A DNA stretch of 40,800 bases from positions 1 to 40,800 of the forward strand of contig JAPLRD010000313.1 in NCBI GenBank assembly GCA_026399375.1, in the 5' to 3' direction. This stretch comes from Pseudomonadota bacterium. Its GTDB lineage: Bacteria; Pseudomonadota; Gammaproteobacteria; Burkholderiales; SG8-39. The notes beneath the pieces were generated by a model, which saw nothing but the letters and a program-made list of their open reading frames with translations, did not search any database and had not been told where the DNA came from. Both the position numbers and the translations under genes were made by a program. Below are positions 1 to 8,414 of this stretch, piece by piece. How positions within the stretch are numbered: the stretch's first letter is position 1; each line of letters opens with the position of its first letter.

Positions 1-206
1 CGCGTCTGACCCTTGTCGTGTAAGCGAGTCGCCAGTCTCTCCCGCCGCTCCTTTGTTATCGGTGGACGTCTCCTATACAGCTGTCACCGGCCGCCGGCTA
101 GCACGATATTAGGAGGTCTTAGGCGTCCGCACCTGGCCGGGTCCAGCCTATGGTGCATCATGCCACATAGCTGACGCTGGCGTGTACTGCGGAATCGGCG
201 ATCAGA

Positions 207-629
207 CTATGCCGCACGCCGCGGCCGACCACCCTTTTGCCCATTCAATCGCGCTGCCGCCGACTTCCTTTCTGAAGTTCTCTTGCCCACTTCGCTGGCA
301 GCGAGGCGTAGCATCCACGTCTTACTGCCATACACACCAGCTAGAGCGCCTTCAATGCGAATATCTGCGTTAACTTTCGGCCAGTGCAATACAAACCCAC
401 CCCCCAGGAGTTCAATTTCAGCTAGATCACTGGGCTTGGCGGCTTCCAGTCCCTGGACATTCCTTGCCGGAAAAGCGAAAGCGCAGCCGTTGTCTAGTTC
501 GACCACGACGCGGCCACTTTTTCGGTCGTACCTGGCCGTCTTCGCGTGTGGCGCCAAAAGCACCTCAGCCCCCCGCGCTTGGGCAGTAGGGAGGCTCCGG
601 GTCATCACTTCATCAGTCCAGTCAGTCAT
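207..629 (-). CDS. DUF2442 domain protein, second gene of an overlapping pair
   Basis: A 140-residue soluble protein. Residues about 15-95 resemble the DUF2442 fold, with the characteristic stretch running from a basic strand through 'VELDNGCAFAFPARNVQGL' to 'ADIRIEGALAGVYGS'. The C-terminus is a basic tail rich in Arg, Lys and Gly that could touch nucleic acid. Its ATG lies inside the last codons of the upstream DUF4160 gene (8-nt overlap, ATGACTGA), so the two are almost certainly translationally coupled. DUF4160/DUF2442 pairs are widespread in accessory DNA and are often suspected of being toxin-antitoxin-like modules, but no activity is established for them. Family assignment rests on pattern recognition, not a search. 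Confidence 0.75.
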   Translation of the reverse strand: MTDWTDEVMTRSLPTAQARGAEVLLAPHAKTARYDRKSGRVVVELDNGCAFAFPARNVQGLEAAKPSDLAEIELLGGGFVLHWPKVNADIRIEGALAGVYGSKTWMLRLAASEVGKRTSERKSAAARLNGQKGGRPRRAA

Positions 630-858
630 GAATTTTCTCCCATTCTTCCGTCAAACGGGGCAAGTTGGATCGCACTTGCCGCAGCGCCTTTCTGAGTTCC
701 GGCTTTGTCGGCCGTCCAACCACAAAAATCAAATCCGGCGGGCTGGATAGAGAAATCTTAGCCATCCACCCACTACCAAATACGTGGACATGCGGTGGGG
801 AATGGTCATCAGACAGGATTGAAAACACCAAACCCATAGCGCGGAATATTTCAGGCAT
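622..858 (-). CDS. DUF4160 domain protein, first gene of an overlapping pair
   Basis: A 78-residue protein with the DUF4160 hallmarks. It has an N-terminal 'MPEIFRAMGLVFSILSDDH' followed by 'SPPHVHVFG', where the family normally reads D-D-H-x-P-P-H-x-H-V. A C-terminal helix follows with the tryptophan-containing 'RLTEEWEKIHD'. Length is typical of the family. The start ATG at 858 has no strong ribosome binding site. The gene overlaps the start of the DUF2442 gene by 8 nt. Function is unknown; the conserved His/Asp cluster could bind a metal, which is inference. Confidence 0.8.
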   Translation of the reverse strand: MPEIFRAMGLVFSILSDDHSPPHVHVFGSGWMAKISLSSPPDLIFVVGRPTKPELRKALRQVRSNLPRLTEEWEKIHD

Positions 859-1083
859 GCGGTATCTTAACCTATCAGATGGGTTATGTGTGTGCGGTGC
901 TTTGCAAAAAATCCTTAACCTTGGCCAAAGCCAGCTTTGCGGTGCGATGTTCCACAGGCTTGAGCCTGCGCCGGATGCGGGCGCTAAGACCTTGTTCTAC
1001 AGCCGTTGCTCTGGGTGGGGACCTGGGCTTAGGGGCCGCCAGGAGCCCTAGAACTAGAACCGCGTCCTGCGCCAGACGTGCCC

Positions 1084-1347
1084 CTATCTATCAACCCGCT
1101 CGCGCAGTTCCCGGCCGGCTTTGAAGTGCGGCACGCACTTCTCCGGCACCGCAACCTTTTCACCTGTCTTTGGATTTCTGGCCGTGCGCGGCGGTCGGTG
1201 GTTGATATCGAAACTGCCGAAGCCGCGGATCTCAGTGCGCTCGCCCTTCACCATGCTCTTGCTTATTGCGTCGAGGATCACGTTCACCGCAAACTCGACA
1301 TCCTTGGCGAGGAGTTGTGGATAGCCTGCCGCCAGCTTGGCGATCAA
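1084..1347 (-). CDS. ihfB: integration host factor beta subunit-like protein, non-standard start
   Basis: Clear HU/IHF-family DNA-bending protein of the IHF-beta type. It has an N-terminal dimerising helix ('[30 protein letters not shown]'), the '[25 protein letters not shown]' body with the Arg-Asn-Pro beta-arm tip that inserts into DNA, and a C-terminal '[15 protein letters not shown]'. The usual IHF-beta start reads M-T-K-S-E-L-I-A. Here the matching in-frame codons are ATA ATC AAG TCC GAA TTG, so the expected ATG is an ATA. The listed start is the TTG four codons further in. No Shine-Dalgarno sequence is visible before either codon. The neighbours are accessory genes rather than rpsA, so this is probably an extra copy. 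It may be poorly expressed or decaying. Confidence 0.8.
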   Translation of the reverse strand: MIAKLAAGYPQLLAKDVEFAVNVILDAISKSMVKGERTEIRGFGSFDINHRPPRTARNPKTGEKVAVPEKCVPHFKAGRELRERVDR

Positions 1348-1413
1348 TTCGGACTTGATTATTTTGGACAGAGGTCGTGCGACGCGGTGATAGTCATGGG
1401 GATAGCAACTAAA

Positions 1414-1848
1414 CTAAAGTCGCATGCACTTCATTTGCCCAAGTGCTACCGCGTCAATGCGACGCTGCAATGTTCTTGTTGGCGCCCAAAGCCCTCCTTG
1501 GGCGACGAAACGATTGGCTGCATCGACGACCGTCCCTGCGCTCCCAGTCTCCGCGATCGGCACCGCCATCCCCAATTCGGCGCGAGCCCGTTGATGGCGA
1601 TCGAAGGCGCTCGCGTCAAAGTATCCTTTGCGGTCAAAGGTGAGGAAACCGAGAGTCATCCAAACGACACAGATTGGCTTTCGGTCCTGAAGCTGTACGC
1701 CGGCGTCGACCATACGCACTCGAGCCCCGGCAAAGCGGAGCACGCGGCAACTTTTCGGATCCCGAAGCATCTGCCTGAATTTTGTGCTCGGTAGGCGATA
1801 CAGTCCATCGTCCTGATCGAGCAGAAACATGCGGAACGACAATCCCAT
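1414..1848 (-). CDS. conserved hypothetical protein
   Basis: About 144 residues, starting 'MGLSFRMFLLDQDDGLYRLPSTKF'. I chose this ATG because the conserved part begins there; the ORF stays open upstream to 1899 but that part reads as shadow sequence. The protein continues with 'FAGARVRMVDAGVQL' and 'LGFLTFDRKGYFDASAFDRHQRARAELGM'. It resembles a group of uncharacterised proteins seen in Burkholderiales accessory DNA. No transmembrane segment, signal peptide or catalytic motif is apparent. It lies between the IHF-like gene and a small Cys-motif protein on the same strand. I do not assign a function. Confidence 0.6.
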   Translation of the reverse strand: MGLSFRMFLLDQDDGLYRLPSTKFRQMLRDPKSCRVLRFAGARVRMVDAGVQLQDRKPICVVWMTLGFLTFDRKGYFDASAFDRHQRARAELGMAVPIAETGSAGTVVDAANRFVAQGGLWAPTRTLQRRIDAVALGQMKCMRL

Positions 1849-1932
1849 TACGCGCGAACCCGAAGCCAGTACACGAGGCCGACCGACCGCAGCGGGCACC
1901 CCATAGGCAGTGAGGTGACGCGGTTGCCGGCG

Positions 1933-2202
1933 TCAGTTGATGGTGTCTTCGTCTGCAACATTGATTTCGTAGTCGTTGTCGGGTTCAGGTCGCCCAGTGA
2001 TGCATCGAAAGCAACCCAGCCCGGCCTGCGCTGAGCCAATAATCCATATTTGCGCCCCACACTGGCAACGAGCGCCAGCGCGGGCCGCGCCAATGGCGGA
2101 TTCTAGCTGCTGAATGACTTCGGCGCGCCCAGCGCCGGGATTGGTGCGCAGGTGGAGTTCGACGTAGTCATGCAGCTTGATGGGCGTGAAACCAGTCTTC
2201 AT
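1933..2202 (-). CDS. small conserved protein with a CxC...CxxC motif
   Basis: An 89-residue acidic protein starting 'MKTGFTPIKLHDYVELHLRTNPG'. The ORF is open further upstream to 2253, but the conserved part starts at this ATG. A helix-rich N-terminal half is followed by four cysteines at residues 46, 48, 64 and 67 (C-x-C, then C-x2-C after 15 residues), a likely structural zinc site. The tail is strongly acidic. It looks like a conserved betaproteobacterial hypothetical. Same strand as the gene at 1414-1848, 84 nt upstream of it. No function can be given. Confidence 0.6.
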   Translation of the reverse strand: MKTGFTPIKLHDYVELHLRTNPGAGRAEVIQQLESAIGAARAGARCQCGAQIWIIGSAQAGLGCFRCITGRPEPDNDYEINVADEDTIN

Positions 2203-2255
2203 TGTCGTTGATCCATAGCGACGGCGCTCAGCCGTCGGATCCGTCTCATCCATGC

Positions 2256-2558
2256 CTAGTCAGCGGGCTCCCCGGATTTGCTGCCATTTTGCCGCAGTCT
2301 TTGCTGGGCGTCGAGACTGACGGAGGGGGCAGGCTCCGGCTGCGGATGGCGGCAAAGGTTGCGGAATTGCCCAGCGGCTGCTATGCGGAACAAGGACTTA
2401 GCGCCTGCAATCGGCCACGACCCGTCACTGTGGCGAACCAAAAACTGCGGCGATGAATGGCCGGTCCGTGCCAGAACCCGTCGTTGGCGCATCCGCGCGT
2501 CAACACTACCAAGAGAATCTAGAACAATTGAAGCCAGAGGCGAAACGAAAAGTGCCAT
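2256..2558 (-). CDS. possible small hypothetical protein
   Basis: An open frame of 100 residues just upstream of, and on the same strand as, the Cys-motif gene. The middle ('HSSPQFLVRHSDGSWPIAGAK') has a composition more like a real protein than a shadow frame. It has no recognisable domain, the start codon is not ATG-supported by a visible ribosome binding site, and the C-terminal third is low in structure. It could equally be non-coding. Confidence 0.25.
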   Translation of the reverse strand: MALFVSPLASIVLDSLGSVDARMRQRRVLARTGHSSPQFLVRHSDGSWPIAGAKSLFRIAAAGQFRNLCRHPQPEPAPSVSLDAQQRLRQNGSKSGEPAD

Positions 2559-2993
2559 GAGTCATATAAATTCGCAGTCCTTGGGAAGATGGCTGTACTG
2601 ACATGCTGCCACCTCGGGCTGTCTTTGTTTATGAGACTAGCTTCATTGAACCGTTACTGCGCAGAGGGACTGATAATCCATTGAACTACGCCCAAGTCCG
2701 TGCAGGCCTGCCGCGACCGAAACGATGTAGCGGGTGGGCTTGCGCGGATAGCTCTCAGCTTATGCCGATCCGGTGGCCATCGCCAGAGCGGGACGGCTTT
2801 CAGAAAATCGCGTCTTCGCATGTTCAGGCCACGGAGGAATTATCACGAGCCCGGACCTGTTCACCGACCGCTGGATGTTGCGCCTCAGGTGCCTTTACTG
2901 CGCCGAGCGGGCGCCAGGTTTCCTGGCAGAAAGAAGGCCCGAATCAACTCTTATAGCGAGCGAACCTGATGCCACGCCAAGGGATCGCCCGAG
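2559..2993. other. intergenic stretch without a convincing gene
   Basis: About 430 bases between the small accessory genes and the 3' end of the dppA-like gene. Open frames here overlap one another on the plus strand, lack ribosome binding sites and show no domain. I see no strong terminator, repeat or RNA gene. It marks the border between the accessory block and the catabolic block. Confidence 0.5.
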
Positions 2994-4589
2994 CTATCGC
3001 GATGCTGCACTCACTTTCTCGACATTCCAGAAAACCGGGATCCCAACCGCAAGGAGTCCTTTCAGATTCGAGCGGTAAGCATTCGAGAAAGTGTATTGGC
3101 CTGCGACAACGATCGATACGCTCTCGTGAGCCCGGACTTGAAGTTTGTCGGCCAAGGCCTGCCGTTTGGATTCTTCCATCTCCGCAGTGAATTGCGCAAG
3201 CAGGCGAGTTGTTTCCTCGTCGCAGGACCATCCGGGATAGCCGTTCGTGCAGTTGTAAGCGATCCCGTAGTGCGTGAGTGGCGAAGCGACGTCGAAGCCG
3301 AACCACTGGTTGGGCAAAAGGCTCCATCCGCCCTTTTCGACAACTTCCTTGTTGAACCGACGCTGCGAGACGGTGGCCCAGTCCGCGGCCTGCACCTCGA
3401 CATTGAACCCGGCCTTTCGCATCTGCTCTTCTAGAACGGTGGACAGCAAGTGGATCGTCTGCACATCTGTTGTATGCAGGACGACGACCTTCTCCCCCTT
3501 GTAGCCGGCCTCCTTGAGCAGAGCCTTGGCCCGCTCCAGGTTGGGCTGCCTGAAGGAATCAGTGCCGGCGTTCGTCTTGTACTTCGTGCTGCACGAATAG
3601 ACGGAATGGCACTCCGTCATGAGTTCTGGAATGGCGCCAAGGCCCGCGAGTACCTGGGGCTGGTCGACAAGGACCTGTAGTGCCTGGCGCACCTTCAGGT
3701 TGTTGAAGGGCGGCTGGGCGTGGTTTGGTCGTGCAACGGCGAGGTAGTCGCCGATGCCGCGAACCGTCGACAGGGAGATTTCCTTGTTGCTCTTGAGGAT
3801 GGGCATGAAATCGAAGGGCACCTGCTGCACGTAGTCGACTTCCCCCACCTGCAGAGCTGCCACTTTCGTGGCCGGGTCGGGCATCACCAGAAGTTCGAGA
3901 CGGTCAATGTGAACCTGCTTGCCCCCCGCGAGGCCGTCAGCCGGCTCGGGGCGCGGCCTGTACCGCTTATTCTTCTCAAGAACCATCTTGTTCCCGGCGA
4001 CCCACAGGTCCTTGCGGAACACGAACGGCCCGGATCCGACCAGTTCCGAAATCGGCTTGGACGCGTCCAAGCTAGCGATCCGTGCCGGCATGATCGCAAG
4101 GACATTGCTGCTCGGCTTGCCGATCGCCTCGATCACGTAGCCGAACGGCTTGGCCAGCTCGAGTGTGAACGTGCTCTTGTCGACGACCTTGAGCGCCTTG
4201 GTGCTCGCCATCATCTGCCCGCCGAGTCCATCGCGTGCAGCCCAGCGTTTAATGGACGCGACGCAGTCCTCGGCGGTCACCGGCGCCCCGTCGCTGAATT
4301 CCAGGCCCGGCCTCAGCGTGAACGTGTACCTCATTCGATCCCGGCTGACCGCGAAGGACTCGAGCATCTGCGGTTTGTAATTGCCCTTGCTGTCGGTCGC
4401 GATCAGCATGTCGAAGACCATGTACGCAAGATCCCGCGTACGGTAGTTGACCGTTGCGATCGGATCGACGATCTTGATCTCGCCGTCGAGAACAACCTTG
4501 AGGGTCGACGGGGCCTGCGCCGTGGCCGCGAGGCTCGACATCAGGGCGGCGGCGGCGAACAGGTGCTGTATGAGAGTTCTGGCTGTCAT
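2994..4589 (-). CDS. peptide/nickel-type ABC transporter substrate-binding protein (SBP_bac_5)
   Basis: A 531-residue periplasmic solute-binding protein of the family 5 (DppA/OppA) type. It has a signal peptide at residues 1-25 (two Leu/Ala-rich helical turns ending 'AATAQA'). The SBP_bac_5 body carries the family stretch 'YTFTLRPGLEFSDGAPVTAEDCVASIKRW' near residues 90-118, and later 'FNNLKVRQALQVLVDQ'. Length is normal. GGAG lies about 9 nt before the ATG. It is the last gene of the block that includes hyuAB and dppBCDF-like genes, so it probably delivers the compound that the hydantoinase/oxoprolinase-like enzymes attack. The ligand cannot be read from the sequence. Confidence 0.9.
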   Translation of the reverse strand: MTARTLIQHLFAAAALMSSLAATAQAPSTLKVVLDGEIKIVDPIATVNYRTRDLAYMVFDMLIATDSKGNYKPQMLESFAVSRDRMRYTFTLRPGLEFSDGAPVTAEDCVASIKRWAARDGLGGQMMASTKALKVVDKSTFTLELAKPFGYVIEAIGKPSSNVLAIMPARIASLDASKPISELVGSGPFVFRKDLWVAGNKMVLEKNKRYRPRPEPADGLAGGKQVHIDRLELLVMPDPATKVAALQVGEVDYVQQVPFDFMPILKSNKEISLSTVRGIGDYLAVARPNHAQPPFNNLKVRQALQVLVDQPQVLAGLGAIPELMTECHSVYSCSTKYKTNAGTDSFRQPNLERAKALLKEAGYKGEKVVVLHTTDVQTIHLLSTVLEEQMRKAGFNVEVQAADWATVSQRRFNKEVVEKGGWSLLPNQWFGFDVASPLTHYGIAYNCTNGYPGWSCDEETTRLLAQFTAEMEESKRQALADKLQVRAHESVSIVVAGQYTFSNAYRSNLKGLLAVGIPVFWNVEKVSAASR

Positions 4590-4649
4590 GCCTGCTTCTC
4601 CTTGCGGTGAGGTGTGTGCGGATGATAACAGGGACGGGATGGTCCCAAT

Positions 4650-5551
4650 TCAGTCAATGAGCAGGCACGATGCGAAGTGCCCGGACGCAACTTCTCGCAT
4701 TACCGGTTCATCCCACTCGCATTGCTTCTGCGCGATGGGGCAGCGGGTGTGAAAGCGGCAGCCCGATGGCGGATGAATCGGGCTCGGCACATCGCCCTTA
4801 AGGATTGTGCGTTTTCGGGCTTCTCTAGGATCCGGGACGGGCACGGCCGACAGCAGGGCTTTCGTGTAGGGGTGGGCAGGTTGCTCGTAGATCGATTCTC
4901 TGTCACCCATTTCGACGATCCGACCCAGGTACATCACGGCCACGCGATCAGGAGGTTGATGACCTGCGCCTGCACCGACACATCGAGCGCTGAGACGGGT
5001 TCATCGCAAATGATTAGCTTGGGCCTGAGTGCGAGTGCGCGCGCGATGCCTATCCGCTGGCGCTGCCCGCCAGAAAATTCGTGCGGGTTGCGTGCCATCT
5101 GCTCGTGCCGAAGACCCACTCGCTTGAATAGATCCGCCACGCAGTCACGCAATTCACTGCCCTTCGCCAGGCCGTAGTTCCTCAGGGGCTCGCTCACGAT
5201 GTCGCCCGCGGACATCCTCGGGTCAAGCGAAGAGTACGGGTCCTGGAAGATCACCTGAAGAGAGCGACGCACCTCCCGCATGGCGTCCTCGGAAATGTTG
5301 TCGATGCGCTGGCCGTTCAGGCGAACACTTCCAGAAGTGGGTTCCACGAGCCGGCTGATGGCTCTGCCAGCGGTCGACTTGCCGCAACCGGATTCCCCGA
5401 CCAGTCCTAGCGTCTCGCTGTTCCCGACGGAAAGCGAAATGCCGTCCACGGCGTGGACACGGCCGACAACCTTGCCGAGCAAGCCCTGCCGTATCGGGAA
5501 ATGTTTGACGAGATCCCGGACCTCCAGCAGGGGCGTGGCGAGCGTGTTCAT
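4650..5551 (-). pseudogene. DppF/OppF-type ABC ATPase, disrupted by an internal out-of-frame deletion
   Basis: ATP-binding subunit of a dipeptide-type importer. The ATG at 5551 overlaps the upstream ATPase stop (ATGA). The first 205 codons encode Walker A (GESGCGKST, residues 52-60), the FSGGQRQ signature (159-165) and Walker B (ICDEP, 181-185). The frame then breaks at 'QAQVINLL'. A second frame (4650-4943) resumes with '[15 protein letters not shown]' and keeps the C-terminal oligopeptide-type tail with '[14 protein letters not shown]'. In intact relatives about 25 residues lie between these points and include the H-loop histidine. The junction at about 4949/4950 therefore fits a loss of about 76 nt. 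The product would be a truncated, catalytically dead ATPase. Real decay and assembly error are both possible. Confidence 0.85.
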
Positions 5552-6546
5552 GCCGGGTCCACGTGGCAGGCCACGGAATGGCCTTGGCCAGTCACGCGAA
5601 GCTCTGCGGCGTCGACCCCGCAGCGCTCGATGGCCATGGGGCAGCGTGGCATGAACGGGCACCCGACCAGGCGATCGCCGAGCAGGGAAGGCACGATGCC
5701 GGGGATTTCAGTCAGTCGGCTGCGGCCGGCAAGTCGCGAACGCGCGCCGAGCCTGGGGATCGCGCCCAACAGCCCGCGGGTGTACGGGTGCAGGGGTTCG
5801 GCGAAGATCGCGTCGACTGAAGCCTCTTCGACCTTGCGGCCCGCATACATCACTACGACGCGCTGAGCCATCTCGGCGACGACGCCCAGGTCGTGCGTGA
5901 TGAGGACGATCGCCGTGCCGAGCCGTCGTTTCAGGTCACGCATCAGGTCGAGGATCTGCGCCTGTATGGTCACGTCGAGGGCGGTTGTCGGCTCATCTGC
6001 GATGAGCAGTCGCGGCTGGCACGCCAGAGCCATTGCGATCATAACGCGCTGGCGCATGCCACCGGAAAGTTGGTGCGGATACTCGTCGAATCGCTTCGAC
6101 GCAGCCGGCATTCCCACGAGATCGAGCATCACTAGCGATTTCTCCCGGGCCTCCAAGGCTCCGAGCTTCTGGTGAATTCGAAGGGGTTCCGATATCTGCC
6201 GTCCGATCGTCAGTACCGGATTGAGCGACGTCATCGGCTCCTGGAAGATCATGGAGATGCTGTTGCCGCGAATGGCGCGCATTTCTTGTTCGGTCTTTTC
6301 AAGCAGATTTTGGCCGCCGAAGAGAATCCGCCCGCTCACTATCCGGCCGGGCGGTGAGGCGATGAGTCTCAATACGGACAAGGCGCCCACGCTTTTGCCG
6401 CTGCCGGTCTCGCCGACCACGGCTAGGGTCTCCCCGGGAGCGACGCCATATGAAACGCCATCGACCGCCCGCACAATGCCCTCGCGCGTGAAGAAGTGCG
6501 TCGCGAGGTTTTCGATATTGAGCAAGAGGTCTGCCGAGGGCGCCAT
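5548..6546 (-). CDS. DppD/OppD-type ABC transporter ATP-binding protein
   Basis: A 332-residue ATPase that drives uptake through the two permeases encoded just upstream. Walker A is GETGSGKS (about 45-52), the Q-loop follows at '[11 protein letters not shown]', the signature is LSGGMRQ (160-166), Walker B IADEP (182-186), and the H-loop His is at 218 (LITHDL). The C-terminal extension has the Cys pattern '[15 protein letters not shown]' typical of oligopeptide/dipeptide ATPases, often an iron-sulphur site. All key residues are present. Its stop codon overlaps the start of the broken partner ATPase by ATGA, so the heterodimer expected for this family is probably not formed. Confidence 0.92.
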   Translation of the reverse strand: MAPSADLLLNIENLATHFFTREGIVRAVDGVSYGVAPGETLAVVGETGSGKSVGALSVLRLIASPPGRIVSGRILFGGQNLLEKTEQEMRAIRGNSISMIFQEPMTSLNPVLTIGRQISEPLRIHQKLGALEAREKSLVMLDLVGMPAASKRFDEYPHQLSGGMRQRVMIAMALACQPRLLIADEPTTALDVTIQAQILDLMRDLKRRLGTAIVLITHDLGVVAEMAQRVVVMYAGRKVEEASVDAIFAEPLHPYTRGLLGAIPRLGARSRLAGRSRLTEIPGIVPSLLGDRLVGCPFMPRCPMAIERCGVDAAELRVTGQGHSVACHVDPA

Positions 6547-6565
6547 GGTTTTGATCGGTACGAGG

Positions 6566-7447
6566 CTACATCAGGCGAGAGAGGCGGGGGTCGAAAGCGT
6601 CGCGTAAGCCGTCACCCAGCAAGTTAACCGACAGCACCGTCAGCGAGAGCATCATTCCGGGGTAGAGAATGGTTGCCGGAGAAAGCTGGAACACCGTTCG
6701 CCCCTCGGCCATGATGTTTCCCCAGCTTGGCGTGCCAGGGGGGATACCGGCGCCAATGAAACTCAGCGTTGCCTCGATCAGCATGGCCGAGGCGCAAATG
6801 TACGTAGCCTGCACCAGCACGGGGGCGATCGTGTTGGGCAGTATGTGGCGCCAGAGCATGGGCAGCGTGCGGGTCCCGCAGGCAGTGGCGGCTTCGATGA
6901 AAGGCTGTCCGCGGAGGGTGAGTACCACGCCGCGAACAAGGCGCACCACGCGGGGAATTTCCGCGATCGTGATCGCGAACAGGACGTTTTCAATGCTTGC
7001 GCGGGTGAGCGCCATCAGCGCGATCGCGAGAAGGACGGAAGGAATCGCCATCAGCCCGTCCATGACGCGCATGACGATGGCATCGATGCGCCGGTTGAAG
7101 CCGGTCACCACGCCGATCAGCAATCCCGATCCGGCGGCCAGCAGCGCGACGCCCAGGCCGATCACGAGCGACATGCGCCCCCCGTACACGACGCGGCTGT
7201 AGAGGTCCCGGCCCAGCATGTCAGTCCCCATCCAGTGCTGGCTGCTGGCCGACCTGAGGCGAACAGCAGGGTCGATGGCGCGGGGATCTACGGTGCCGAC
7301 GTGAGGGGCCAAGGCCGCCATCAGGGCGATGGCGAGAAGAACGATTCCCCCGATGAATATGGTGGGGTGCCTTCGAACCAGCGACAATGCGCCGGCATAG
7401 CGGGCACCCGAATTGACAATAGCGGAATCGGAAAGGTTCACGGCCAC
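6566..7447 (-). CDS. DppC/OppC-type ABC transporter permease
   Basis: A 293-residue inner-membrane permease. The N-terminal OppC segment with one membrane helix ('[21 protein letters not shown]', about 30-50) precedes the '[24 protein letters not shown]' region typical of DppC. A BPD_transp_1 domain of about five helices follows, with the ATPase-docking EAA loop near '[21 protein letters not shown]'. It starts 12 nt downstream of the partner permease and precedes the DppD-type ATPase by 19 nt, so the genes form one operon. Confidence 0.92.
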   Translation of the reverse strand: MAVNLSDSAIVNSGARYAGALSLVRRHPTIFIGGIVLLAIALMAALAPHVGTVDPRAIDPAVRLRSASSQHWMGTDMLGRDLYSRVVYGGRMSLVIGLGVALLAAGSGLLIGVVTGFNRRIDAIVMRVMDGLMAIPSVLLAIALMALTRASIENVLFAITIAEIPRVVRLVRGVVLTLRGQPFIEAATACGTRTLPMLWRHILPNTIAPVLVQATYICASAMLIEATLSFIGAGIPPGTPSWGNIMAEGRTVFQLSPATILYPGMMLSLTVLSVNLLGDGLRDAFDPRLSRLM

Positions 7448-7459
7448 GCGCTCGGCGTC

Positions 7460-8401
7460 TCAGTAGACGATGCGGGGATCGAAGAGCGTGTAGCTCACGT
7501 CGACGAGCAGGTTGACTAGCACGTAGACGGCGGCAAAGACCAGGATTACGCCCTGAATCACCGGGTAGTCGCGACGCAGGATGGAATCCACCACCAGTCG
7601 CCCGAGGCCGGGAATGGCGAACACGGTCTCGGTCACAACCACGCCAGTCATCAGCAGGCCGATGCCGATTCCCACGATGGTGGCGATAGGGACGGCGGCG
7701 TTCTTCAGGGCATGGCCGATTACCACGCCCCACGGCGAAAGCCCCTTCGACCTGGCGGTGCGGATGTAGTCCTGCGACATCACGTCGAGCATGCTTGCGC
7801 GGACGATGCGCGCGATGAGTGCCGTGTAGACGAGCCCGAGGGTCGTGGCGGGCAGGATCAGGTGCCGGAAGAACTCCGTGGGACTCTCCGAGATACTTAC
7901 GAATCCCTGGACGGGCAGCCATTGCAGCTTGAGCGAAAAAAGCATCACGAGCACGTAGCCGACGACGAACACCGGCACGGAGAAGCCGAGCACGGCGATG
8001 CCCATGATGGTGCGGTCCAGCCACCTTCCGGCGTTGAGGGCGGCGATCGAGCCTAGAGGGATGGCCACGCAGATCGCGATGACCATCGTCAGGGCGCTCA
8101 ACGAAAACGTCGGCTCTAAGCGCTCCACGATCATGTCGCGGACCGGCTGGTCGCTGAAAACAGAAACGCCCAGGTCCCCCTGGACCACGGCTCCGAACCA
8201 GTGCACAAGCCTCACCACGAACGATTCGTCCAGACCCAAATGCGCGCGAATGCGGTCCACCTGCTCGGTTGTCGCCGTGTCGCCCGCGATGACGACGGCC
8301 GGATCGCCGGGCGTGATGTACAGCAGCGAGAAGACGAACAGTCCCACGAACATGAGGATCGGGATCGTGGCAAGCAGGCGTTTGAGAATGTAGATCGTCA
8401 T
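7460..8401 (-). CDS. DppB/OppB-type ABC transporter permease
   Basis: A 313-residue inner-membrane permease with about six helices. The N-terminal helix 'YILKRLLATIPILMFVGLFVF' and the 'YITPGDPAVVIAGDTAT' loop are standard for DppB. The docking loop appears as 'YIRTARSKGLSPWGVVIGHALKNA' near residues 200-225. It starts 13 nt after the hyuB1 stop, which ties the transporter directly to the hydrolase genes. Normal length, no lesion seen. Confidence 0.92.
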   Translation of the reverse strand: MTIYILKRLLATIPILMFVGLFVFSLLYITPGDPAVVIAGDTATTEQVDRIRAHLGLDESFVVRLVHWFGAVVQGDLGVSVFSDQPVRDMIVERLEPTFSLSALTMVIAICVAIPLGSIAALNAGRWLDRTIMGIAVLGFSVPVFVVGYVLVMLFSLKLQWLPVQGFVSISESPTEFFRHLILPATTLGLVYTALIARIVRASMLDVMSQDYIRTARSKGLSPWGVVIGHALKNAAVPIATIVGIGIGLLMTGVVVTETVFAIPGLGRLVVDSILRRDYPVIQGVILVFAAVYVLVNLLVDVSYTLFDPRIVY

Positions 8402-8414
8402 GGCGAGCCCTGTC

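Noticed and set aside
3720-4610. 296-codon plus-strand frame opposite the dppA-like gene
   Set aside because: Shadow of a complete substrate-binding protein; Arg/His-rich composition without any motif.
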